A stretch of DNA of 64,000 nt from Vandiemenella viatica (Eukaryota > Arthropoda > Insecta > Orthoptera > Morabidae): the NCBI GenBank assembly GCA_031002005.1, contig CM061920.1, positions 112,086,095 through 112,150,094 on the forward strand, read 5' to 3'. The position numbers and the translations under genes were made by a program. How positions within the stretch are numbered: position 1 is the first letter of the stretch; every line of letters starts with the position of its first letter. Of this stretch, positions 47,611-58,200 are shown piece after piece. The notes beneath the pieces were generated by a model. The model saw nothing but the letters and a program-made list of their open reading frames with translations. It searched no databases and was not told the DNA's origin.

Positions 47611-50600
47611 ATGTCTTCGCAAAGCATTGAAGATTTGCCTTCTCTCGATGACGTGAATCTGCAAGGTAATTATTTTTTCATACATTGCCAGTTTTAATTA
47701 TTCATATTTTATTTATTTAACAAAATTTATGTAGTCTTTTAAACTATGCTATCTTTTTTAGATTTACTGTCTGAAGGAGCCACTAGTGATGGAAGTCTGT
47801 TGGTTTTCGGTTCCAACGAATGGAATTGGGAATTATTTGATAAATATCTCAGTAAGTTTTTTTTTTATTTCATTTAATTAACATAGCGTTTTATCCTATG
47901 TTACCATTTAAACTTTTTGTTTTACAGATACGCCATCTGAAGGACTAGAGTTTGAGGGTATACCTACCACTAGTACTTACGATGTACCCATACAAATGAA
48001 TGGTAAGTCCCACTTTGTTATTTATTACTTGTAATTAGATGTCAGCTTTATAATTTTTTCATTTAACATAAATCCATGTACTGTTAAATATTTGATATTG
48101 TTGATAAAAATTTCATTTAATTAACATTGCGTTTTATCCTAACTTTTTGTTTTTACAGATATGCCATCTGAAGGACTAGAGTTCGAGGGTATACCTACCA
48201 CTAGTACTTACGATGTACCCATGCAAATGAATGGTAAGTTATTTATTTATATATTCCTTGTAATTAGATGTCAGCTTTATTCTGATAGCTTTCTATCGTT
48301 TCATGAGTATAATTTTTCATTTAACAAAAATCCATGTACTGTTTTAACTTAATATTGAATATAGTATGCTTTAAAAAAATTTCATTTAACAAATGTCTTT
48401 TTTTTTTCATAGATTTACTGGAGTGTGATGAAATTAACGTGCCCAGTAAACGGAGGAGGATTCATTCCATGCAACCAAATGGTAAGTCTCACTTTGCTAT
48501 TTTTTTTTATTATTATTACATTCCATGTAGCTAGGATGCCAGCTTAATTCTCATCGGTTTCAGGTACTTCTGAAGGCATGGACGATACTGATCCACCCAG
48601 GGTTTTGCAATTTGCAGAACCAGCGAGTCATGAGACTTTATCTGGTGCAGGCTTGGAACAGAATTAGCTGATTGTGAGTACATTATACTTTATATTTTTG
48701 TAATTACCTTTTTCTTTACATCATGTTTTTTTAACCAATGCTTATTTTTTATAGATATGGCACAGTATGATGGTTTACCTACCACAAGTGTCTATGACTG
48801 GGAACAAGACTTAATTAATAGTGAGTACAATACACATAAAAATTAATTTTAACAAAAATGTGTTTAATGTTTTGACCTAAATTATCTTTCTTTTTAATAG
48901 ATTTTCCACGGTATGAGGAACCTAGGAGGACTCATTCCATACAACCGAATGGTACGTTTCACTTCGTTATTTATTCATACATTCCATGTAATTAGATGTC
49001 AGCTTTATTCTCATTGGTTTCTATCGTTGCAGAGCCGCCCGCAGGCATGAATGCCGCCGTCGAGTCCGGACCTGCTCCGCCCATGTGGAGACCTTGGGAA
49101 ATGCAGGACTCAACCGATAGGCGAAACCCAACACCCGGACCTAGCAGGCAGGGCTCAGGAGTGGCAGGCCCTAGCAGCCGGGGCTCAGGAGTGGCAGGCC
49201 CTAGCAGCCGGGCCTCAGGAGTAGCAGGCCCTAGCAGGCAGCAGCAGCCAAATATATCATGTGCAGCAACGAGGGGTGAGTGTCCAGACGCAACGCGCTT
49301 AATCCTTGAAGATAGGCAGAGTGCTTTTAAAAATAGAATCTATACCGGAACCATTCAAAATTCTGAAAATTTTATTGGACCAATTAACTTCATTGATGCA
49401 TGTTATGATCTTTTGGCAAATAAAGTCCGCGAAATTGTTAGTTGCCGGTCCACCCCGGCTGTAAAGGTTCAGGTTGGGCTGGCAACATCTTTTGCAGTTC
49501 AGAAGGAGTTAAATATCGTTTCCGCAAATTTGTATTTTCTTACCAAAATGTGTGAAGTCACAACCAGCACTCACCTGCCTGATTGGTATAAGATCTGTGT
49601 GAAATCGGAGATCACGACTAAATTGGAAGAGTTTCAGGAGAGAGATTCTGGAAAAACCCTCGAGAGATTAATTTCCCTCGACATAAACATTGCTCATTTT
49701 CAACCGTTCTATCGAGGGTCTTCCCATGTTGCTCTGCCAGTTGATATCCAAAGAAGAAAGCTATAGTCAATGTGCGAAACAATGATGAGTTATGTTTTCT
49801 TTGGACTCTCCTTGCAGCTCAAGTACAGGCGCCGCATAAAACGCACATCAAGTTAGATATTACAGAGAGGCATTCGCAAGCCATGAATTCGATTTCTCAG
49901 GTATTGAGTTTCCGGTAAAACTCGCAGATATTTCCAAATTCGAGAGGCAAAATCCAGGCATTTCAGTAAATGTTTTCGGTCTGGATCTTATTAAAGGTAG
50001 GAATGAAGTTGTCGGGCCCTTACACTTAACTGCAGACAAACGCGATAACCACATTAACATGTTGCTGCATACTGACTAGCAGTGGGAATTCCCATTACTG
50101 TTGGATTCGCAACTTGTCGCGGCTAGTTAGATCTTCATTAACTAATCATAAGGTGCTATACACATATGCGACAGATGTCTGCAGCATTTTGGCAGCAAAG
50201 ATCTTCTGTACCGTCACTGAGATCGATTGTGCAAGGGCAGATCCAGTAAGAGTAGATTTGCCCGGCGATGACGATAAAACCTTAAAGTTTAAGGATTTTG
50301 CACACAAGCAGCGTGTGCCCGTCGTCGTTTACGCGGATTTTGAAAGTTTATTAGAACCTTATGATTCATGCAGTCCCCCACCCAACGCCTCTCACTCAAC
50401 CAATGTCCAGAAACACACCCCATTCGCTGCGGCATACCAGGTCGTTTGTGCCGGCGTACCTAGTCTGTCACGATTCAACTCCTTCTCGGGTCCAAACCCC
50501 GAGAAATGGCTTGTGGAACAACTTGTCGAGCTTGCCGAGGAAGTTGATGAAATTTACAAGGAGTGTATTCCCCTTGTAATGACAGATGAGCAAGAAGCAA

Positions 50601-52741
50601 AGTTTGCTGCTGCTACTGTATGCCACATCTGTGAGAAAGACATTGAACCGGGGACTGTTAAAGTTCGCGATCATTGTCATATCACAGGTAAATTTAGGGG
50701 GGCTGCACACAATGACTGCAATTTGCAGTTTAAGACTAAAAAGTTCATACCCATTTTCTTTCATAATCTGTCTGGGTATGACGCACATTTTATAGTTATG
50801 GCATTATCCGACCTCGACGGCGATGGGATGGATGTACTTCCCATAAACACTGAACGCTACATTTCTTTTTCAAAAAAGGTTGAACGTACTTCAATTACGT
50901 TAAGGTTTCTGGACTCTTACCGATTTATGCAGGCCCCATTAGACAAACTGGTTGATACCCTTGAGGACGGCGACATGGGCATTACTAGTGCTCATTTTGC
51001 CGACCCCGAGAAGTTTCAATTAGTTAAGCGGAAAGGAGTCTTCCCTTACGAATATATGGATTCGTGGGATAAGCTCGACGAGGCCACGCTTCCTCCAAAA
51101 TCAAAATTTTATAGTTCGCTGTCGGAGTCTGAAATTTCAGATGCCGATTACGAGCACGCGACACAAGTGTGGCAGACTTTCCAGATCAATACTTTACGTG
51201 AATATGCAAGTCTGTACATGGAAACAGATGTGCGGTTACTTGCAGATCTGTTTGAGAAATTTAGGAGTGTATGTTTGGGGAAATACACCCTGGACCCTGC
51301 CCACTACTTTACATCCCCAGGCCTTTCGTGGCAGGCCATGTTAAAGAGCACACGTGTTGAATTGGACCTTCTGACCGATATCGACATGCTGCTCCTTTTC
51401 GAACGTGGAATACGCGGTGGTATTTGTCAATGCGTCCATAGGTACGCCAAGGCAAATAACAAGTACATGTCGGAGTACAACCGCGAGGCGCCAGACAATT
51501 TTATCATGTACTTCGATGTTAACAATTTGTACGGCTGGGCCATGTCCGAGTATCTACCCTCTGGTGGGTTTCAGTGGTTGTCGGCCGAGCAGATTGCGAG
51601 CATAGATTTTATGAGCGTTGCGTCTGATTCACCCAGGGGATTCGTGTTGGAGGTAGACCTTACGATTCCTCAGGACAAACACGACGTTCTAGCAGACCTA
51701 CCGCCATGTCCAGAGCACAAAGCCCCAGTTGGTTCCACGCTCCCCAAGTTGATGACCACACTGGAGAACAAGGTACGGTACGTCCTCCATTACCGAGTCC
51801 TCCAGCAATGTGTAGATTTGGGGTTGCAAGTGAGTAAAATACATCGCGCGATTTCTTTCAACCAGTCACCGTGGTTGAAAGACTACATCTCTCTCAACAC
51901 GGATTCTCGTCGACAAGCTAACACAGATTTCGAGAGAGATTTCTATAAACTGATGAACAATTCCATTTTCGGCAAAACAATGGAGGATATTCGTAGACAC
52001 CGCGACGTGAAATTGTGTACAGGATGGCCGGGTCGCCGCGGTGCCCGCAAATACGTAGCATCACCCAGATTGAAACACATGACCGTTTTTCGTGAAGACT
52101 TTGTAGCTCTGGAAATGGCGAAAGTGCGGATCCTCTATAATAAACCTGTGTATGTCGGAATGTGTATTCTTGACCTTTCCAAAGTGAGGATGTATCGATT
52201 TCATTATGAATTCGCTATTCCTCGCTTTGGAAGCCCCAAGCTGCTTTATATGGACACGGACAGCTTCATTTATATGATGAACTGTGATCCATATGAAGTA
52301 ATGCTCCACAACAAGGATGAGTTTGACACGTCTGGGTATAGCACCGACAACCCTTTCGGGATAGAGTCCCATAACGAAAAGGTGGTCGGTGTTATGAAGG
52401 ACGAGGCGAACGGCATCCCTATTGTGGAGTTTGCTGGGTTACGATCGAAGATGTACACATTCCGGCTAGAGTCGGGTCAAACCTCTAGACGGGCTAAGGG
52501 TTTGGCTCGCTCCGTCACACGCAAGCTGCAGATGGAAGACTATGTAAATTGCCTTCATGGAGCCACGCCAAAATTCCATCTGCAGCGAAGAATAGGCTCC
52601 TCCCTCCATATTGTGAATACACAACAAATATCCAAACTGGGTCTGTCTAGGACGGATAATAAGCGGTATATTTTCCCCGACGGCATAGAGACCCTACCGT
52701 GGGGGCACAAGTGTGTTCCTGATTCTGTAAATAATGAGTGA
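47611..52741 (+). CDS. Nine-exon protein-primed-type DNA polymerase B with inserted endonuclease-VII-like domain (left arm)
   Basis: Exons, all joined in phase 1: 47,611-47,665; 47,762-47,851; 47,928-48,002; 48,159-48,233; 48,413-48,481; 48,564-48,673; 48,755-48,820; 48,901-48,951; 49,033-52,741. Exons 1-8 encode a short acidic leader. Exon 9 encodes a linker with three 10-residue 'SGVAGPSSR' repeats and the conserved N-terminal domain ('AFKNRIYTGTI', 'EFQERDSGKTLE', 'FYRGSS'). The 875-codon frame from 50,114 then follows. By residue in that frame it has ExoI D75/E77 (VYADFES), endonuclease-VII-like CxxC, HCH and HNDCN (170-206), ExoII NLSGYD (218-223), ExoIII Y364/D372, palm A FDVNNLYGWAM (467-477), palm B NSIFGKTME (616-624), palm C YMDTDS (712-717) and KGLARS (795-800). 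All catalytic residues are present. Small breaks: one base missing in exon 6 (TAG at 48,664), and indels near 49,757, 49,850, 50,080 and 50,150-50,205. Confidence 0.88.
47870..48330 (+). repeat. Tandem duplication of exon 3 with its intron (exons 3 and 4)
   Basis: Exons 3 (47,928-48,002) and 4 (48,159-48,233) are each 75 bp and encode nearly the same peptide around 'EGLEFEGIPTTSTYDVP'. The introns before and after are also alike ('AACATNGCGTTTTATCCTA', 'AATTAGATGTCAGCTTTAT'). The spacing is 231 bp. The same pair exists in the right arm, so the duplication predates the palindrome or was copied between arms. Confidence 0.88.
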
Positions 52742-53408
52742 ATGTTTGTAAATAGTGTTTGAGTGAAGATAAAATATACCGTTTATCCGTGTATATACAT
52801 AGTGCACTGTATAGACTGCTGCAAAAAATTGTAAATAGATGTGTTGTACATATATATATAAATGTAAATGCGGTGCACTATTGTTTTGTGCTTAGACCGC
52901 TGGTGTAAATAATTTTTTAAAAAAACTTTTGTGTGTTGTATAGAGAGAGAAACTTAAATGCAGTGCACTATTGGTTTATATCGAGTCATTTGTATATGTG
53001 TACAGAAAATCAATAAGCTGTGCATAGCCCGAAAACACTGTTAAACTATAAGTTTGTTGAGCGAAATGCTCTGTAAGTTTGTCTAAATATTGTGAAAAAT
53101 CCGTATATTGCAGATATGATCTGTAAATTGTAAAAAAAATTATAAAGTTTGCTAAATATAGAGAAATAAATTGGTTGCTGCTGTGTTCTAGGAGTATCAT
53201 TACGATTTATATAAATAAAAAAACAACATTTGTAGATATATATGTTTATTAAAAAGAAATATTGTACATTATTTTTTATGCATGTGAAAAGTATAAATAA
53301 AAAACACATTGTACATGATTCACTTTGTTTTATTTTTTACCCACCATCCATTAAAAAATCCTTTATCAACTTATTTTTCATGAGTCCTTCATCACTTACT
53401 AGTCTTAA

Positions 53409-54606
53409 GACCCCAATCGTAATAGACACCAATACACGATAAGACATAAATTTTGCCGGATATAAGTACTAAGTATGTGCCACTTTCCACGAATTTTATT
53501 AAAAAGTGTGAAAATGTGCAAAATAGATAAAAAAAATGAAAATCGACCAGTCAAAGAAATAGAACAAAGTATCGAACATTACAGGGAGCAAGAGAGAAGC
53601 ATAATTTCGTGAAAAATATACAGTTTCAGTAAGAAGCATGAAAATCCTATAAATTCCCTTAAATTTCATGAAAATCGGTAAAAAAATGATTAAAATACGT
53701 AAAATATTGCCAAAATTACGTAATTTCCTTCCAAAACAAGATGTCGTTGGTTGACATGACAATTACACCTGCGTGCACCACAGAGTGCAGTGCACAACTA
53801 TATGATGTGTTTTCATTACTACACCTGGCTACAGAAAAGTGTCATATATGTACAAAAATGTATGTTTCCGCTATAGCGACAGTTCCCCAGACAAACCTTC
53901 ACGGCCCCATCCAACACACACATCACATTACCGTCAGGGAGTGCAAAGGATGAAAACTACAGATGTTATCGATCAAAGGCGCTAAGGTTAGGAAAACTAT
54001 GTGATGAGTATTCAAAACGCATACAATCTTCCAATCATGATAGGGTGAGCAAAGGATGAAAGCAAAATATGTGTGCATCACAGAACTGAATGTATTCGAT
54101 CAAAGGTGCTGACATAACGTATCAGACACATTAACGCACACACAAGTCATAATAAAACCACTATCATGAAGGTGGAATAAGTTAGCGTAAGTTCAGGTTA
54201 ATTCTTATTTTTGATAAAATTGGGAGTGCATGAGAAGCGATAACTTTATAATAATGAGGGTGGGATGCACTAGAGGTTAACACATAAGCTAAGACATAAC
54301 ATGCTGGGCCTGCCTTATGAAGGAATGAGGTGGGATAAGTTATTGCAAGCTCAGGTTAACCCTTATTTTTTCATAAATTGAGAGCGCGTGTGATGGGAAA
54401 TAGCGGTAACGAGGGTGCGATGCACTAGAGGTTAACCACAGTTTTGGGTTAAGAAAACATGACACCCTTGCACTAATTGAGGTTATTGAGATTAACCCCA
54501 GTTTCGGGATAAAAAACCATGAAACCCTTACAGTAATTGAGGTTATTGTAGATAATTTAGGTTAGGTGGGCCAGCATGTTACAATGTGTTAGCTTAGGTT
54601 AACGCT
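53409..54606. other. Asymmetric centre of element 2
   Basis: About 1.2 kb present once. 53,409-54,070 is AT-rich and unlike element 1; a 70-codon frame at 53,741-53,953 has no recognised domain. 54,070-54,560 is the centre module shared with element 1, followed by the shared centre word 'GTAGATAATTTAG'. The right arm resumes abruptly at 54,607. The simplest reading is that one inner arm end was deleted, leaving a spacer. Confidence 0.75.
54070..54560. repeat. Centre module, single copy in element 2
   Basis: Closely matches both copies in element 1, including 'GATCAAAGGTGCTGACATAA', 'GTATCAGACACATTAACGCA' and 'CCACTATCATGAAGGTGGAA'. It holds two internal duplications: an ~85-bp block (about 54,198-54,281 and 54,352-54,434, ending 'ATGCACTAGAGGTTAA') and a ~67-bp block (about 54,440-54,556, 'ACTAATTGAGGTTATTGAG' / 'AGTAATTGAGGTTATTGTAG'). 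Non-coding and more conserved than the flanking DNA. Confidence 0.8.
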
Positions 54607-55275
54607 CTTAAGACTAGTAAGTGATGAAGGACTCATGAAAAATAAGTTGATAAAGGATTTTTTAATTGATGGTGGGTAAAAAATAAAACAAAGTGAATCA
54701 TGTACAATGTGTTTTTTTATTTATACTTTTTACATGCATAAAAAATAATGTACTATATTTCTTTTTAATAAACATATATATCTACAAATGTTGTTTTTTA
54801 TTTATTTATATAAATCGTAATGATACTCCTAGAACACAGCAGCAACCAATTTATTTCTCTATATTTAGCAAACTTTATAATTTTTTACAATTTACAGATC
54901 ATATCTGCAATATACGGATTTTTCACAATATTTAGACAAACTTACAGAGCATTTCGCTCAACAAACTTATAGTTTAACAGTGTTTTCGGGCTATGCACAG
55001 CTTATTGATTTTCTGTACACATATACAAATGACTCGATATAAACCAATAGTGCACTGCATTTAAGTTTCTCTCTCTATACAACACACAAAGTTTTTTTAA
55101 AAATTATTTACACCAGCGGTCTAAGCACAAAACAATAGTGCACCGCATTTACATTTATATATATATATGTACAACACATCTATTTACAATTTTTGCAGCA
55201 GTCTATACAGTGCACTATGTATATACACGGATAAACGGTATATTTTATCTTCACTCAAACACTATTTACAAACAT

Positions 55276-58200
55276 TCACTCATTATTTACAGAATCAGGA
55301 ACACACTTGTGCCCCCACGGTAGGGTCTCTATGCCGTCGGGGAAAATATACCGCTTATTATCCGTCCTAGACAGACCCAGTTTGGATATTTGTTGTGTAT
55401 TCACAATATGGAGGGAGGAGCCTATTCTTCGCTGCAGATGGAATTTTGGCGTGGCTCCATGAAGGCAATTTACATAGTCTTCCATCTGCAGCTTGCGTGT
55501 GACGGAGCGAGCCAAACCCTTAGCCCGTCTAGAGGTTTGACCCGACTCTAGCCGGAATGTGTACATCTTCGATCGTAACCCAGCAAACTCCACAATAGGG
55601 ATGCCGTTCGCCTCGTCCTTCATAACACCGACCACCTTTTCGTTATGGGACTCTATCCCGAAAGGGTTGTCGGTGCTATACCCAGACGTGTCAAACTCAT
55701 CCTTGTTGTGGAGCATTACTTCATATGGATCACAGTTCATCATATAAATGAAGCTGTCCGTGTCCATATAAAGCAGCTTGGGGCTTCCAAAGCGAGGAAT
55801 AGCGAATTCATAATGAAATCGATACATCCTCACTTTGGAAAGGTCAAGAATACACATTCCGACATACACAGGTTTATTATAGAGGATCCGCACTTTCGCC
55901 ATTTCCAGAGCTACAAAGTCTTCACGAAAAACGGTCATGTGTTTCAATCTGGGTGATGCTACGTATTTGCGGGCACCGCGGCGACCCGGCCATCCTGTAC
56001 ACAATTTCACGTCGCGGTGTCTACGAATATCCTCCATTGTTTTGCCGAAAATGGAATTGTTCATCAGTTTATAGAAATCTCTCTCGAAATCTGTGTTAGC
56101 TTGTCGACGAGAAACCGTGTTGAGAGAGATGTAGTCTTTCAACCACGGTGACTGGTTGAAAGAAATCGCGCGATGTATTTTACTCACTTGCAACCCCAAA
56201 TCTACACATTGCTGGAGGACTCGGTAATGGAGGACGTACCGTACCTTGTTCTCCAGTGTGGTCATCAACTTGGGGAGCGTGGAACCAACTGGGGCTTTGT
56301 GCTCTGGACATGGCGGTAGGTCTGCTAGAACGTCGTGTTTGTCCTGAGGAATCGTAAGGTCTACCTCCAACACGAATCCCCTGGGTGAATCAGACGCAAC
56401 GCTCATAAAATCTATGCTCGCAATCTGCTCGGCCGACAACCACTGAAACCCACCAGAGGGTAGATACTCGGACATGGCCCAGCCGTACAAATTGTTAACA
56501 TCGAAGTACATGATAAAATTGTCTGGCGCCTCGCGGTTGTACTCCGACATGTACTTGTTATTTGCCTTGGCGTACCTATGGACGCATTGACAAATACCAC
56601 CGCGTATTCCACGTTCGAAAAGGAGCAGCATGTCGATATCGGTCAGAAGGTCCAATTCAACACGTGTGCTCTTTAACATGGCCTGCCACGAAAGGCCTGG
56701 GGATGTAAAGTAGTGGGCAGGGTCCAGGGTGTATTTCCCCAAACATACACTCCTAAATTTCTCAAACAGATCTGCAAGTAACCGCACATCTGTTTCCATG
56801 TACAGACTTGCATATTCACGTAAAGTATTGATCTGGAAAGTCTGCCACACTTGTGTCGCGTGCTCGTAATCGGCATCTGAAATTTCAGACTCCGACAGCG
56901 AACTATAAAATTTTGATTTTGGAGGAAGCGTGGCCTCGTCGAGCTTATCCCACGAATCCATATATTCGTAAGGGAAGACTCCTTTCCGCTTAACTAATTG
57001 AAACTTCTCGGGGTCGGCAAAATGAGCACTAGTAATGCCCATGTCGCCGTCCTCAAGGGTATCAACCAGTTTGTCTAATGGGGCCTGCATAAATCGGTAA
57101 GAGTCCAGAAACCTTAACGTAATTGAAGTACGTTCAACCTTTTTTGAAAAAGAAATGTAGCGTTCAGTGTTTATGGGAAGTACATCCATCCCATCGCCGT
57201 CGAGGTCGGATAATGCCATAACTATAAAATGTGCGTCATACCCAGACAGATTATGAAAGAAAATGGGTATGAACTTTTTAGTCTTAAACTGCAAATTGCA
57301 GTCATTGTGTGCAGCCCCCCTAAATTTACCTGTGATATGACAATGATCGCGAACTTTAACAGTCCCCGGTTCGATGTCTTTCTCACAGATGTGGCATACA
57401 GTAGCAGCAGCAAACTTTGCTTCTTGCTCATCTGTCATTACAAGGGGAATACACTCCTTGTAAATTTCATCAACTTCCTCGGCAAGCTCGACAAGTTGTT
57501 CCACAAGCCATTTCTCGGGGTTTGGACCCGAGAAGGAGTTGAATCGTGACAGACTAGGTACGCCTTCACAAACGACCTGGTATGCCGCAGCGAATGGGGT
57601 GTGTTTCTGGACATTGGTTGAGTGAGAGGCGTTGGGTGGGGGACTGCATGAATCATAAGGTTCTAATAAACTTTCAAAATCCGCGTAAACGACGACGGGC
57701 ACACGCTGCTTGTGTGCAAAATCCTTAAACTTTAAGGTTTTATCGTCATCGCCGGGCAAATCTACTCTTACTGGATCTGCCCTTGCACAATCGATCTCGT
57801 GACGGTACAGAAGATCTTTGCTGCCAAAATGCTGCAGACATCTGTCGCATATGTGTATAGCATGCCTTATGATTACTTAATGAAGATCTAACTAGCCGCG
57901 ACAAGTTGCGAATCCAACAGTAATGGGAATTCCCACTGCTATCAGTATGCAGCAACATGTTAATGTGGTTATCGCGTTTGTCTGCAGTTAAGTGTAAGGG
58001 CCCGACAACTTCATTCCTACCTTTAATAAGATCCAGACCGAAAACATTTACTGAAATGCCTGGATTTTGCCTCTCGAATTTGGAAATATCTGCGAGTTTT
58101 ACCGGAAACTCAATACCTGAGAAATCGAATTCATGGCTTGCGAATGCCTCTCTGTAATATCTAACCTTTATATGCGTGTTTATGCGGCGCCTGTACTTGA

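Larger units (their letters stand above)
47106..53408 (+). repeat. Left inverted arm of element 2
   Basis: Reverse-complement match to 54,607-60,879. The inner edge is 'TTACTAGTCTTAAGA', facing TCTTAAGACTAGTAA at the right arm. The arms differ by scattered substitutions, single-base indels and an 18-bp in-frame indel in exon 6. Confidence 0.9.

Noticed and set aside
52061..52458. Antisense frames within the polymerase genes (also at 55,559-55,956 and elsewhere)
   Set aside because: Shadows of the well-supported polymerase reading frame.
53741..53953. 70-codon frame in the element-2 centre as a new gene
   Set aside because: Its CxxC-like 'CHICTKMYV' is isolated, there is no counterpart in element 1, and no splice or promoter signal was found.
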